This document shows positions 21,298-32,589 of a stretch of 64,000 bases of DNA, one piece after another. The position numbers and the translations under genes were made by a program. Below the pieces are notes generated by a model. It was given only the letters and a program-made list of their open reading frames with translations, did not search any database and was not told the DNA's origin. The first letter of the stretch is position 1. Every line of letters starts with the position of its first letter. This DNA comes from Nelumbo lutea (taxonomy: Eukaryota; Streptophyta; Magnoliopsida; Proteales; Nelumbonaceae), in the NCBI GenBank assembly GCA_022828595.1, contig JAKGHH010000001.1, forward strand, positions 68,134,401 to 68,198,400. Direction: 5' to 3'.

Positions 21298-23889
21298 CAG
21301 TTCGCAGGGAAACGATCACCCAAAAACACGGATCCCTCACTTCACTCGCCCAAAATTGCTTCTCGCACTCGCTTCTACGCTTCCACTCTTCCCTCAATCC
21401 TTCCTTCATCCCCTTCAAAGAGAAGTCCCAAAGAGATCATTGACCATCTTTTACTTGTCACCTCTTTTTTCCGGAGTAACACCATCTCATGGAACAATCT
21501 TATCCAAGAGTTCACTTCAACCCGTCGATTCTCACAATCTCTTTTTCTCTTCAAGAAACTCCTTCTAACGCCATTCTGGAAGCCGGACTGCTCGACGTTC
21601 CCTCCGCTTCTCACGTGTTGTGCAGCCCTCTCCGCTACAAATACCGGCTTGGGCCTTCATGGTTACTTAATAAAATCTGGGTTCAGAAGTTGGGTAATTA
21701 TTGGTAATTCTCTTGTATTTATGTACTCAAAGTGGAGTAGAATCCAAGATGCTTTCCGGGTGTTTGAAGAAATACCCATTATAGATTATACTACATACAA
21801 TTCTTTGATGTGCGGCTTTGGGTCCAATGGGTTTTATGAAGAGACTGTCGTGATTTTTGATCAGATGTTAGAATCTGATTTCTTTCCAAATGTGGCTTCT
21901 ATTTCTTATGCGATTAGGGCTTGCGGTGAATTGGGAAGCCTAGATAGAGGCTTGTTGATTCATGATTATGTTATTAAGAACGGGCTTTACTCAGATGTTC
22001 CAATTATTAATTCGTTGATTTCTATGTATATTAAGGTAGGAAGATTAGATCTTGGGCGTCAGGTTTTTGATGATACGCCTAAGAAAGATATAATATCCTG
22101 GAATTCGATGATCACGGGTTATGCACGGAGTGGATATTGGGTTGAAGCATTTGAGCTTTACATCTCCATGAGGAAATTTGAGAATTTGGATCCTAGTCGA
22201 GTTACCTTTCTGGGGTTGGCATTGGCTTGTGGGCAGGCTCATAATCTTGACCTGGGGAAGACTATTCATGGTTATTTGATACGCAGTGGACTAATGTCTG
22301 ATGTTAGGTTGGGAACCTCCATTGTCGATATGTACTCAAAGTGTGGGGCAGTTAAGTTTGCTCGAAGTGTATTTGAAGAAGATTTACCTGAAAAAAGTTT
22401 GATTTCATGGAATTCATTACTTGCAGGGTATTCACAAAATGGGTATAACCACGAGGCAGTACTTCTTTTCCAACAGATGTTTGTGGATGCCAATTTGAAA
22501 CTTGATGCATTCACTATTGCTAATGTGGTGCCTGCATATGCAAACTCTGCAGATCTTCAAGGAGTTCGATCAATTCACTCAATCATTGTCAAGAATGGTC
22601 TTGAGTTGGATGGTGATATCGTTTTGGGTACAGCAATGGTTGATGCATATGGCAAGTGTTCGGATATTGAGGCTGCGACCTCTGCGTTCAATTGCATACA
22701 GAATCCTAGTGCTGTGACATGGAATGTAATGATTTCAGGGTACATTCTGAATCGCCATGCTGAGCAAGGGATTCCTCTCTTTCTTGAAATGCTCAATAGT
22801 AATGTGTTTCCAGATTCTATCACTATGGTGATGCTATTTCAATCCTGTGGTGAGCTAGGATCTCTAAAACAAGGGAGTATGCTTCATGGGTATTGCCTTT
22901 CTAAAGGTTTTGATTCACATGCTACCGTTAACAATGCCATGATAGACATGTATATTAGATGTGGGTGCATGAAAAGTTCACAGGTGCTTTTTAACTCTAT
23001 GCCTCACAAGAATGTTGTCACATGGAATACAATGCTTGGTGGATATGTCAAGAGGGATCATTCAGCCATGTCATTAAAACTGTTTCTCTGTATGCAGTTG
23101 GAGAACATGCATAAACCAGACCTGGTTACAATCATCTCCATTGTTCAGGCATGCACTTCCATTTCAGGTGGTAGAGGTGGTGAAATGGTGCATGGTTTTG
23201 CTTTGAAACTTGGCCTTGATTCAGACACACTGGTTGCCAATTCATTGGTTGATGCTTATGCAAAGAATGGCCTCATAATCGAGGCAAGGTCATTGTTTGA
23301 TCAAATGGATAGGTTGAGAGATCAAAGCTCTTGGAATGTAATGATTGCTGCATGTGGAGTGAATGGGAAAGGGGAAGAAGCATCTTCACTCTTCTTGCAG
23401 ATGGAAGAAGATGGCTTTGAGCCAAATTCCATCACCTTTGTCTCTTTACTATCTTCATGTAGTCATTCTGGCATGATCAATGAGGGGTGTCACTATTTTG
23501 ATTTGATGGTCAGCAAATATGGCATACAGCCATCTTTGGAGCACTTGACATGTATCATTGACATGTTTGGACGGGCAGGTAGGCTACAAGAAGCATATCA
23601 GTTGATAAAAAATGGGCACCATGAGGGGTCCAATTGTAATCTTTTATCAGATTGTGATGCTGTTTGGAGATTTCTTTCAAGTGAATGCAAGACAAACATA
23701 ATTATGGAACTTGGTAAGCTTGCAGGAGAACAACTTTCAAGATTGGCACCAGACAAATGTGGGTACCATACGTTATTATCAAATTTATATGCTTCTGGCA
23801 GTAAGTGGGATGAGGCTGCAAAGGTGAGGAAAATATTTGAAGATGGTAAACTGACGAAGAAACGAGGGTGGAGCTTGGCGATGATGTAA
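21298..23889 (+). CDS. PLS-class pentatricopeptide repeat protein, E-type tail, start unresolved
   Basis: Intronless frame open from 21298 to the TAA/TAG-free end at 23889 (stop TAA). It encodes seven consecutive P-L-S triplets: P motifs such as ISWNSMITGYARSGYWVEAF, L motifs such as GLGLHGYLIKSGF, S motifs such as VDMYSKCGAVKFARSVF. The last triplet ends FEPNSITFVSLLSSCSHSGM...DMFGRAGRLQEAY and is followed by an E1-like block (AVWRFLSSECK...ELGKLAGEQLSRLAP) and an E2-like block (YHTLLSNLYASGSKWDEAAK). It stops at WSLAMM with no E+ or DYW deaminase domain. Such proteins bind organellar RNA one base per motif, usually as editing or processing factors in plastids or mitochondria; the target is unknown. 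No ATG exists in frame between 21298 and 21720, although the first repeat begins near 21478. An in-frame ATG at 21238 is cut off by TAA at 21295. See findings. Confidence 0.9.
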   Translation, partial: QFAGKRSPKNTDPSLHSPKIASRTRFYASTLPSILPSSPSKRSPKEIIDHLLLVTSFFRSNTISWNNLIQEFTSTRRFSQSLFLFKKLLLTPFWKPDCSTFPPLLTCCAALSATNTGLGLHGYLIKSGFRSWVIIGNSLVFMYSKWSRIQDAFRVFEEIPIIDYTTYNSLMCGFGSNGFYEETVVIFDQMLESDFFPNVASISYAIRACGELGSLDRGLLIHDYVIKNGLYSDVPIINSLISMYIKVGRLDLGRQVFDDTPKKDIISWNSMITGYARSGYWVEAFELYISMRKFENLDPSRVTFLGLALACGQAHNLDLGKTIHGYLIRSGLMSDVRLGTSIVDMYSKCGAVKFARSVFEEDLPEKSLISWNSLLAGYSQNGYNHEAVLLFQQMFVDANLKLDAFTIANVVPAYANSADLQGVRSIHSIIVKNGLELDGDIVLGTAMVDAYGKCSDIEAATSAFNCIQNPSAVTWNVMISGYILNRHAEQGIPLFLEMLNSNVFPDSITMVMLFQSCGELGSLKQGSMLHGYCLSKGFDSHATVNNAMIDMYIRCGCMKSSQVLFNSMPHKNVVTWNTMLGGYVKRDHSAMSLKLFLCMQLENMHKPDLVTIISIVQACTSISGGRGGEMVHGFALKLGLDSDTLVANSLVDAYAKNGLIIEARSLFDQMDRLRDQSSWNVMIAACGVNGKGEEASSLFLQMEEDGFEPNSITFVSLLSSCSHSGMINEGCHYFDLMVSKYGIQPSLEHLTCIIDMFGRAGRLQEAYQLIKNGHHEGSNCNLLSDCDAVWRFLSSECKTNIIMELGKLAGEQLSRLAPDKCGYHTLLSNLYASGSKWDEAAKVRKIFEDGKLTKKRGWSLAMM

Positions 23890-24895
23890 TACACTAATAT
23901 TTATATGGTGTTTTAGTCGAGTTGATGCACCAGTTATTGGTTTATTGCTACTAACAGGCAATCTTATTAAACCTGTTAAGGTTGGCTTCCTCCTAGGTTT
24001 AGTTCTTTATAGATAGGAATTTGGTATCAGGATGGAATATCCAACTAAAAGGAAAATTTAATTTTCTATATCGGCAAAGTGGCAAATTATATTATTAGTC
24101 TGTTCACCTTCTTTTTTATTGTAGAATGAAGCAACAGAGTACCTCCACCAATTGTAAACTCTGGCGTTCCTTAATTTTGATACTTGTTTCATAGTTGTAA
24201 ATTCTGTTATTTTGTTTCCAGTAAAAAAAAATTCAGTTCATTTTTCAACAGAGATATAGCATTAGATGGAAGGAATAGAATAGTGTCCATGTAGATGCCC
24301 TCTCAGTGGAATAAGGCAGATGATGATATGACTGATAATTTCACGTGCTAGTAATTCATCACTGTTCTAGAACAAAATCAATAGGGCTGGTGTACAAGTA
24401 TAGAACTCTCAGTTTGGCTTGTTTGGTTGGGTCAGGCCAGTCTCTCGGTTCAACCTAAGTATTTACTTAATGAGCCAGCATTGGTGGGCATTGCTTGCTT
24501 GTTGAAGGACACACTCATGTTTGATTGTACTTCTAGTTTGAGGGTGTTTTTTTTCCTCTTTTTACTGCCTGGGTGCCATTAAAAATGGAGTGAAGACCCC
24601 CAGATTTGAATCATTTTGGAATGGGATTCAGTTTCCTTACCTACTAAAGACCTGTCAAAGGGTGTCTTGAAGCATAAGCAAGCGTGTGCCATTAAAAGGC
24701 TGATAAAAGCTGATCCTATTTTTGGCCAATGTATAGATTGAAGCAGCTAGTGGATAGGCTCATGGATCCCGTTTCATGCCATCCCTCTTATTTTGTCATA
24801 AGCTCATATACAGCATAGCTTGCTCTACCTTGCCTTTGAGCGCTTATAGTTAGTCATGCAGTCATGCAGTCATGCTGCACATTGATAGTGGAGGT
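23890..24895 (+). other. Downstream region of the PPR gene
   Basis: Probably includes the 3' UTR just after 23889. There is a CAGTCATG triplication near 24855-24875. No further gene seen. Confidence 0.45.
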
Positions 24896-24904
24896 AAGAA
24901 CTAC

Positions 24905-25213
24905 AATGAGAGGTAGCTTATTTAAAAAATAAGTTCTATTAAAAACAAGTGCTTATTCTAACAAACATTTATGAACATTTAGTAAAAAAGCACTTATTTT
25001 AAATAGGGGCAGAATAGGTATTTTCAAAATGACAAGGCAGGCCAAGATAGGCAAGAAAGAAAATAAGCACTTAAAAATAAGCCCAAAATTTGGGTTTCTC
25101 AGTTAAGATTTTGGGCTTATTTCCCAAATGCAAATAAGTGCTTATTGGTGTGGTCCTGGCCCAAAAAAGTGCTTTTCTGAATAAGTACTTAGTTTTAAGC
25201 ACTCCCAAACTAA
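24905..25213. mobile_element. MITE-like element rich in AATAAGTGCTTA motifs
   Basis: Repeated AAGTGCTTATT/AATAAGCACTT palindromic words recur through the block, and it ends TCCCAAACTAAGCC followed by TTA. That matches the ends of common plant Tourist/hAT-like MITEs (GGCTTAGTTTGGGA read inward). The left terminus is not matched, so it is probably truncated or rearranged. Confidence 0.5.
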
Positions 25214-25395
25214 GCCTTATTAATGGTGTACCAAATGCTGGCTTCTCACATTATTTAGATACTATGTGAGGGCCAAGCAGGTGTGCAAGATAAAAGGGTA
25301 AAAAACAAAAGGGAATGATGTAAAGATATTTTGACTATGGTTTTTTTTTACTAAAAAGTACGCTGTAGCTTGCAGCTCACTGCAGAAATTTGAAT

Positions 25396-25575
25396 CAAGG
25401 TTCAAAATATTGATATGCCCGATACGCCAGTAGGGGCGTATCGGGCGAATTGACTCCTCCACCCCCTGAACTGGTCAGACCCCCGATACACCCATTATAG
25501 GGGCGTATCGGAGGGGTCCCGGAATGATACATATTGGCCAATACGGGCTGATACGTGTCGATACTTTGAACCTTG
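25396..25575. mobile_element. hAT MITE, CAAGGTTC family (copy 2)
   Basis: The element is 180 bp, from CAAGGTTCAAAATATTGATA to GATACTTTGAACCTTG. ATTTGAAT flanks both ends (25388-25395 and 25576-25583), a perfect 8-bp duplication. The interior has two inverted GGGGCGTATCGG blocks. Confidence 0.92.
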
Positions 25576-25583
25576 ATTTGAAT

Positions 25584-28028
25584 TCTACTGCAAACCTACA
25601 AAAATTAAAAATGTCATACCCCCACCCTAGACACCAATGCCAGCCCATGAATTGGCATCAATTCTGAGCTGGCACCTACCCCAACTGTACATTGGGCCTA
25701 AGAACTATGACTCTGGGCTGAACCACCATCCTCCCTTTTCTTATAGTACTTCTTTGAATACCTTAACTCATTGATTAGATATAAAGATTAAAATATTTGG
25801 ATAACCATAGTTTTTAAATATTTACCTTATATGAAGTGATGCTTGTAAAATATTGTGATTTTAACTTTTATAGCAGTATGGAAACCAAGGCAAATATTTG
25901 CATTATATGGTATAGACATAGATGTTTCCAAATCCACCCACATTGAACCATTGTCACTTATGTGGCGTTTGATAAATCTGAAGTTTGATATTCGAAAAGT
26001 CAAAAAGCTATTATTAAAGTCTAAAATCTAAAAAGAAATACAAATGATTTTATGTTTTTTAGAGGTTCTTAAAAGATAAGACATTTGAATTGGAGCAATT
26101 CTCTAACTTTTGAATGTGAAATTTACTATTTTATCCTTAAAAATAGACTGTTTGATAATATTAAATAAAATATTATTATTATTATTATTTAATAATAATG
26201 ATATTATATATATATATATTAAAATTGGTCATGCCATGTCAGCAGTCCTCTCCTTGCTTCAAACCCCCTTCCTTATTTTCTGTTTTTTTTGAACTTTTTA
26301 TTTTTTTTAATTCCACATAATTACCCATAAACCAATAAGGAAAAAACATATGCTTAACTATTTCTAACAACCATAAAGAAAGAGAGATTTGCTTTTCTAA
26401 TGTTTAGCCAAGTGGCACCACTTTCCCCCACTTCCTCCTAAATTGTCTATAATTCCTATTTATCTCATAAATTATCTCTAACTCCTATTTATCTCTTAAA
26501 TTATCTCTAATTTAGTAGAGAGATTCTCTCCTAAATTATCTCTAATTCCTATTTATCCTCTCCCCTACTTTTTATCTACATCTATCTAAACTTAAAATAT
26601 TTATTCAAAACACAAAAAATTAATATATTTAATAATATTCATATTATTAATAATTCAATATTTTTACAAAATTCATCATGAAATTATGTAGTGGCAATAT
26701 AAATTATAATTTTATGAATTATTCAATTTAAATGTTATTCAAATAATAAAAATTTAACATTAAAAAAGAAAACATAATTGAAATATTTTAATAATTAAAA
26801 ATCTTAAATAAAAACATTAAAAATAGCTAAATAATATAACAAAATATTTAATATTACGTAATAACACTAAAATAAACAAAATTCAAATAATGAAAAATTT
26901 TAAACATTTTACATATTATTTAAATATTTCAATAACAAAATATTTAACATGCCAAAATTTCAAATAGATAAAATAACGAAATTATGTAATAAATTTAAAA
27001 AAAAATCTTAAGAGTAGAAAAAAAATTATAATAGAATTCATAATATTCATATTAATAATAATTTAATATTTTACAAAATTAACAATGAATTATGTAATAA
27101 TAGTAAAATTATAATTTTATGGATTATTAAATTAAATAAATAATTAATATTTTAAGAATTTAAATAACAATATTATTTAAATAACTAAACAATACTATAA
27201 ATAACTAATTTCACTTATATCAATTAATAATTATAAAAAATAACTATCAACACAATTATATATATTAGTAATAATTTTACAATAATAGTGTATATTCATT
27301 ATATATTTATATATACTATATTTAATTTTTATCTTATTTTCAGTAATTATTTATTGGTTTTTATAAATATTCTTTCAATAATTTTTTGTAAATGTATTTT
27401 TATTTTTGTTAATTAATATAAAATTATCAATAATTATTGGAGATTAAACAACTATTATTTAACTTTTGAAATTTAATTTATTGTATTTATTGTATTTTTG
27501 TTATAAATTTATTTTTAGTAATTATATATTTTTATAATCTATAGATTAATACTTATTAGAGATTAAACTATTTTTTGAGATTACATTATTTTTTGACTAA
27601 TTTAGTATATTTTCAGTATTTATTATATTTTGTAATTATTGTATTTTTTTATATATCTATTATATTTTCATTATAAACTTATTTTCAATGATTGTGTACG
27701 TTTGCTATAAATTTTCAATAATTGTTAGAGATTAAACTATTGTTATTTATTACAGATTAGACTATAAATTTAGTTGAAATTAGGAGTGTTCAATGATTGC
27801 TTCAGTTCAGTTGTAGGCTATTTCGCCAACAAAATCAATCTGATCAAGTCCTCAATTTGTCACTCGAAACCGATTGACCATTAGCGAAAACCCACCAACT
27901 CGGGTTGTATCGATTTGTGTCTATTGTTTAACTTTCGCTTAACAAAGCGCGGGTCCCCGTCACCATGCCTCTCCTTGCTCCATTATCCTCACCCTATGTT
28001 CTCTTTGACTTTCTCTCCTCTCCCCTTC
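25584..28028. other. AT-rich intergenic DNA
   Basis: No gene seen. 26438-26560 holds four diverged ~30-bp repeats of TAAATTATCTCTAATTCCTA type. 26600-27780 is very AT-rich. A (TAT/ATT) run lies at 26170-26215. Confidence 0.55.
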
Positions 28029-28756
28029 TCACCACTCCTAGCTAGCACTCACGTGGCTCCTGGAAGATACCTGAGAAGAAGAAGAATCCCGGGGGGAGTT
28101 ACCCGGTGGGAACACTCCGATGATTAAGTTAGTACTCGGTAGGAGAAGCAAGGAGAAGATGAAGGCTAAGAGTGCAGATAGTGCGAGTATTGAGGATGAA
28201 GATAATCAAGATCATACCTGTTCTCCTTGATACTAAACTCCTTATAGTAGAAATCGGTTGCTCCTGGCCCCTTGGCTTCTGACAAGGCGGGTATAACCGC
28301 CACTATCAACCTGTCGCAGCCATTACTGGCAGGGCTGAGGTGGCACGCACGGGGCCGTCACCGTAGGGTACGTGCCTGTCAAGTGTAAGACATCTTCTAA
28401 AGGTGGCAGACACGATGCTGCCTGACGAGGGACATGGCTGCTGTCACCAGATTTGTCGGGTATGGTGGTTGGGCAGGAGATCCTCCTCTCCTGCCCTCCT
28501 TCATGCAGCTTGCCGAGCTACCACATACCGAGCTGCTTCGGGGCAGATCGGTCCCTACCTCGAAGCACCGAGGTGTTCCTTTCCAGGCGGGGGAAAGCTT
28601 GGGGTTCCTTTGGGGGAGCCCGGGCTCTCCGAGCTAGGCGGGAGTCGGACTCACCGAGGTGTTAGTCCTCAATGAGTTGCCAGTCATTGACTTGGCGCTT
28701 CCTTCCCGTCGAGTCAAGATCATGCTACTAGGCTAGATTGTCCACCAAACCAGGTT
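28029..28756 (-). repeat. 3' LTR of the gypsy element (truncated)
   Basis: Matches 38435-39158 from CACTCCTAGCTAGCACTCAC to TCCACCAAACCAGG with scattered differences. The outer end corresponding to 38423-38434 is missing. Confidence 0.85.
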
Positions 28757-28842
28757 GGGTGTTAGTCCTCAGGTAAGTTGGCGTCCACCTCTCATCGAGG
28801 TCGGGTGCCGGACCAGTTCGGTCCCTCTACCCTGACACCAAA

Positions 28843-30817
28843 GAGGCTTCAAGACCTCATCCAACAGTTCAACCTCCCTTCTGAATACTCCTATAGTATT
28901 CCCACCGGCAATTTCCCCTAGGAGCACGGTCTGAATGAGGTCGTGATCTTCAGAGAACAGCTCGCCGGTGGGCTTCACTTCCCTCTTCACCCTCTTATTC
29001 CCGAGGTGTTGGGACATTTCAGTATCACACTGGATCAGCTCCACCCCAATTCTATTCGGAATTTGGTGGGAACCATTTCCCTCTACCACGAAAAGCAGTT
29101 CTCCTTGGATGCGGACATACTCTGCTCCATACTGTTGATAAAAAAGAACGCCTCTGGCGCTTCTCCCGAGCACGGGCAGGTTTACTACTTGTCTCCTCGC
29201 CCAGGCTTTAAGCTACTGCATAAGTTCCCGATCAAGGTCCCGGCTTGGAAGCGGGACTACTTCGTGGTTCGGGCCAACACAGGGTGGCCCTTCCTCACCA
29301 GCTAGAGGGTGGCTACTCAGGCTACCAGCATCGCCCTCAACCAGAAGACGTGGGAGACCTTCCATTCATGGGCTTAGGCTAAGCTTGATCATCAGGAATA
29401 CATCACCGAAGAGAAGCTCATTTAGGCCGGTTTGAGCCCGGGTAGGTTTATTTCTGTCTTTTGGTGCTTTGCTTTTACCCGCTTGTTGTCTTTGGATTTA
29501 CTGACACCAACTTTGTTGTAGGCTTCATGGATGAGGAAGAGAGAATCACAACCACTAGGCTCCTCAATCAAATGAAGAGGAGGAAGAAGCGGACTACCAA
29601 GAAGGCCTTCAAAAAGGCTCGTGTGGGGTCTCCAAGGCTCCCTCCCCCGAACCCGATCACTCCCGGGTTCCTGCCCTTGAGACCGAGCTCAACAATGCCC
29701 CTCCAGTGATAGATCTGGAGGATGGTTTTCTACCCCAAAAGCTTGAGGCTGCGGAGGGGTTGGTGAACGAGCCAGCCGGGGCTGCCACTTAGGCTCCGAG
29801 CTCTGTTGGGACGGCTGCTGAGGCCACCGAAGAGTTGGCTCACCATGTTGCAGATGCGGTGGCGTCCAATTCGGGGACCGTAGAGGAGGAGTCCATCTTG
29901 GATCCCGAGGTCAGCCTCGACCGAAGTAAGAGGGGCGTCATCAATGCAGAAGTCGTGAGTTGGGCCAAACTCTCCCCAGGTCAGCTCTGGGGCCACGCTG
30001 CAACCCACATCATGGTGGTAAGTTCATGTTCTGTGGGCCAACACTCTATCCCCCCTCTTTCTTTTCTCTTCCTTTTTTTTTTGCTGACCAGTCTCCTTCT
30101 GTCAGGCGAACATTGTCGTTCACACCTTGACTCTATGATCTGACAGACACCTGAAGCGCGCTTTAGCTGCTAAGGAGTCATCTCGCGCGGCTCATGCCGA
30201 GCTGAAGGCAGCATAGGACAAGGTTCATCAGTTGGAGGGTGCTGCCGCCGCTCAGAGGAGCCTGAATGACGCCTTGGCGCTAGAGAGGGAGGAGTTGGCC
30301 AGTGAACAAGATAGACTGAAGGCTGAGGTGAACGGGCTCCGAGTTGGTCAGGAAGCCCTAAAGCTCGAGGTGGAAAGCCTCAAAATGGCCTAGAAGGCTT
30401 CGCAGCTCGAGATGCAGGTCCTCAAGGAAATCAAGGAGGCCTTAGAGTGCGAGGTGGAGTCTCTCAAGGCCGATATCGAGGAGAAGACGGAGATCTTTCA
30501 CCACGCTCTGGAATAGACCAAGGTTCAGTCCGTCATCGATTACGTCAAGTCTTCGACGTTCGACAATGTAATGTCAAAGACCTACCGTAGGGGGTTCAAA
30601 CTCGGCCGATGGTGGATAAGGCGTGCCTACCGCAACCTGGATATAAGCGCCTTCACTTCTTTCAACATCACGGATGACATGGCACATCAAGCCACAGATG
30701 ATCCAGACTTTGAAAGATGATGGTGGCAAAGGGGAGGCTGACGCCACCAATCTGACTGATTCCTCCGAGGAGACCCCTGAAGAAACCCCGAGTAAGGCTG
30801 ATGAGCCTCCCAAATAA
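28843..30817 (+). pseudogene. Antisense ORF of the gypsy element (plant-transposon 'Transposase_28'-like)
   Basis: A + strand reading frame opposite to gag-pol. It starts unclearly near 28843; the phase LQDLIQQFNLPSEYS runs into one stop at 28918 and then VIFREQLAGGLHFPLHPLIP...HFSITLDQLHPNSIRNLVG (28943-29305). This is the hallmark of the family Pfam calls putative gypsy-type transposon (Transposase_28). GT...AG-bounded gaps at about 29442-29520 and 30016-30102 look like introns. The 3' part encodes a glutamate/lysine-rich coiled coil (30150-30520) and ends SEETPEETPSKADEPPK at 30817. At least four internal stops. Its role in Tat elements is unknown. Confidence 0.75.
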
Positions 30818-31039
30818 TCAGGCGCTCCTTGTATTTTGGGCCTGCGAGCTCGATCCCCTTCTCTTTTGTACTATACATATTTAAGTAATGTAATGAAGGA
30901 ATATTTTTTGCCAAGTTCTTGTGTAATTTGGTTTTTGCCAGAATGGTTGTCTCACTCCAAGCTGTTATCCTTTCGAGATAAATTCTCGAAGTGGGTGTTC
31001 CTCAACTACCATCAGCCTGAATCGCCTCTTAATGTTTAG

Positions 31040-31670
31040 TAGGGGTGATGCAGTAGGGCACACCGAGGTGAGTGGCATAGTAGAGTACATGCCCGACCTG
31101 TTTGCACTCGAGTTAAGTTGACATCAGTTGTCCTTAACGGATTCAACTTGTTGCATGCCAGGGCAGGCTATTCGTTACAAGGTTCGCGCCCAAACCGCCT
31201 GCACCTTGGGCGTTGCAAGTACTTAGTTCATTTTGATGGGGCGACTAAATCTTGTATGTTGCCGAAGTCTTGTCATTAGCTCGGTGTTTTAGCCCTTAGG
31301 CTGGAGGAGTGGCTCGTGGCCCACTCTCGGAGTCTACCTATGCCATAGAGGCGACTGGGTTTTGTTGTGCCGAGGTCATGTTAGCTCGGTATTCTGGCCC
31401 TTAGGCTTTGTGAGTGGCTTGTGGCCTACTCAGTTCTTACAAATAGTATTGTCTTAAGTTGACAATATTCCATGCCCGAGGTACTTGTTTCCCTTCGAGG
31501 GTCTCGAGCTCGTATGCTCCTTCCCCGAGCACTCGTTTCACTCGGTAGGGACCTTCCCAGTTGGACCCAAGCTTGCCAGCACCGGGCTCAGGTACCATAA
31601 CTTTACGAAGGACCAGGTCGCCAATGCGGAGGTTCCGCTTCTTGACCCTGGCGTTATAGTACTGAGCTGC
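31040..31670. repeat. Spacer between antisense ORF and integrase, with tandem copies
   Basis: Two ~100-bp copies share GCCGAAGTC(T)TG...TTAGCTCGG followed by GGCCCTTAGGCT and AGTGGCT(C/T)GTGGCC (about 31262-31330 and 31364-31430). No frame is credible here. Confidence 0.55.
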
Positions 31671-31673
31671 TCT

Positions 31674-32562
31674 CTACTGGTAGGCTACAGTCCTGATATA
31701 CGCGAGGTCCCTTACTTCATCGAGTAGATCGAGGTTGGTACATAGCTCATCTTCATTTGTCTGATCACTGTATGCTTCTAGTTGCAACGTAGGTACTTCG
31801 ATCTCTGCGGGAATCATCGCTTTAGTGCCGTAGCTGAGATTGAAGGGTGTTTCTCCCATGGTGGTCTTCTTCGTGGTCCGGTAGGCCCATAGAACATTGG
31901 GTAGTTCATCTGCCCACAATCCTTTAGCTCGGTCCAGTCGTGCCTTTAGTCCGCGAAGGATGGCTCTGTTCGTGACTTCTGCCTGACCGTTTGCTTGAGG
32001 GTGTGTGACTGAAGTAAAATTCTGTTGGATTCCCATATCTTGGCACCAGTCTTGGAATTTGATGTCCTCGAACTGCTTGCCGTTGTTAGAAATCAATACC
32101 CGAGGTAATCCGAAGCGGCACACGATGTTCTTCCAAAAGAAGTTTTGAACATTCTGGGCTATGATCGTTACAAGGGGTTCAGCTTCCACCCACTTGGTGA
32201 AGTAGTCCACTACTACTACTAAGAAATTCCTCCCGGCCATTGTTGGCAGGAATGGCCCGAGTAGATCGATGCCCCACTGTGCAAAGGGCCACAGGCTGGT
32301 GAGATACTTGAGGTCGGCAGTAGGTTGGTGGTGAATATTGTCATGTCTCTGGCATATGTCACATTTTCTAACAAGTTCAATAGCATCTGCCTTCATTGTT
32401 GGCCAATAACACCCCTGTCAAAGTGCTTTCTGGGCGAGGGCCCTGCCCCCAAGTGCCCGCCGCACAACCCCTCATGAGTGTCACAGAGTATGAGCTCGGC
32501 TTTGGTAGGTCGCAAGCAACGCAGGTAGGGGAGCGTGTAGGATCTCCGGTACAACCATTCAC
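31674..32562 (-). pseudogene. Gypsy integrase, second catalytic Asp replaced by Asn
   Basis: Read on -, a remnant of the N-terminal region (frame 32562-32377, with a frameshift before 32396), the zinc-binding end CDICQRHDNIHHQ, then the catalytic core WGIDLLGPFLPTMAGRNFLV (first Asp), LPRVLISNNGKQFED and ANGQAEVTNRAILRG (Glu). The family pattern is SDNG; here the second Asp is Asn (ISNNG), which should abolish strand transfer. The C-terminal part ends at LRDLAYIR-like text (31674). Confidence 0.9.
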
Positions 32563-32589
32563 TATTATGACGTAATTTGCTGCCTGGCG

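Noticed and set aside
29730..30143. Overlapping frames on both strands in the gypsy spacer
   Set aside because: They are shadows of the antisense ORF or read through its probable intron.
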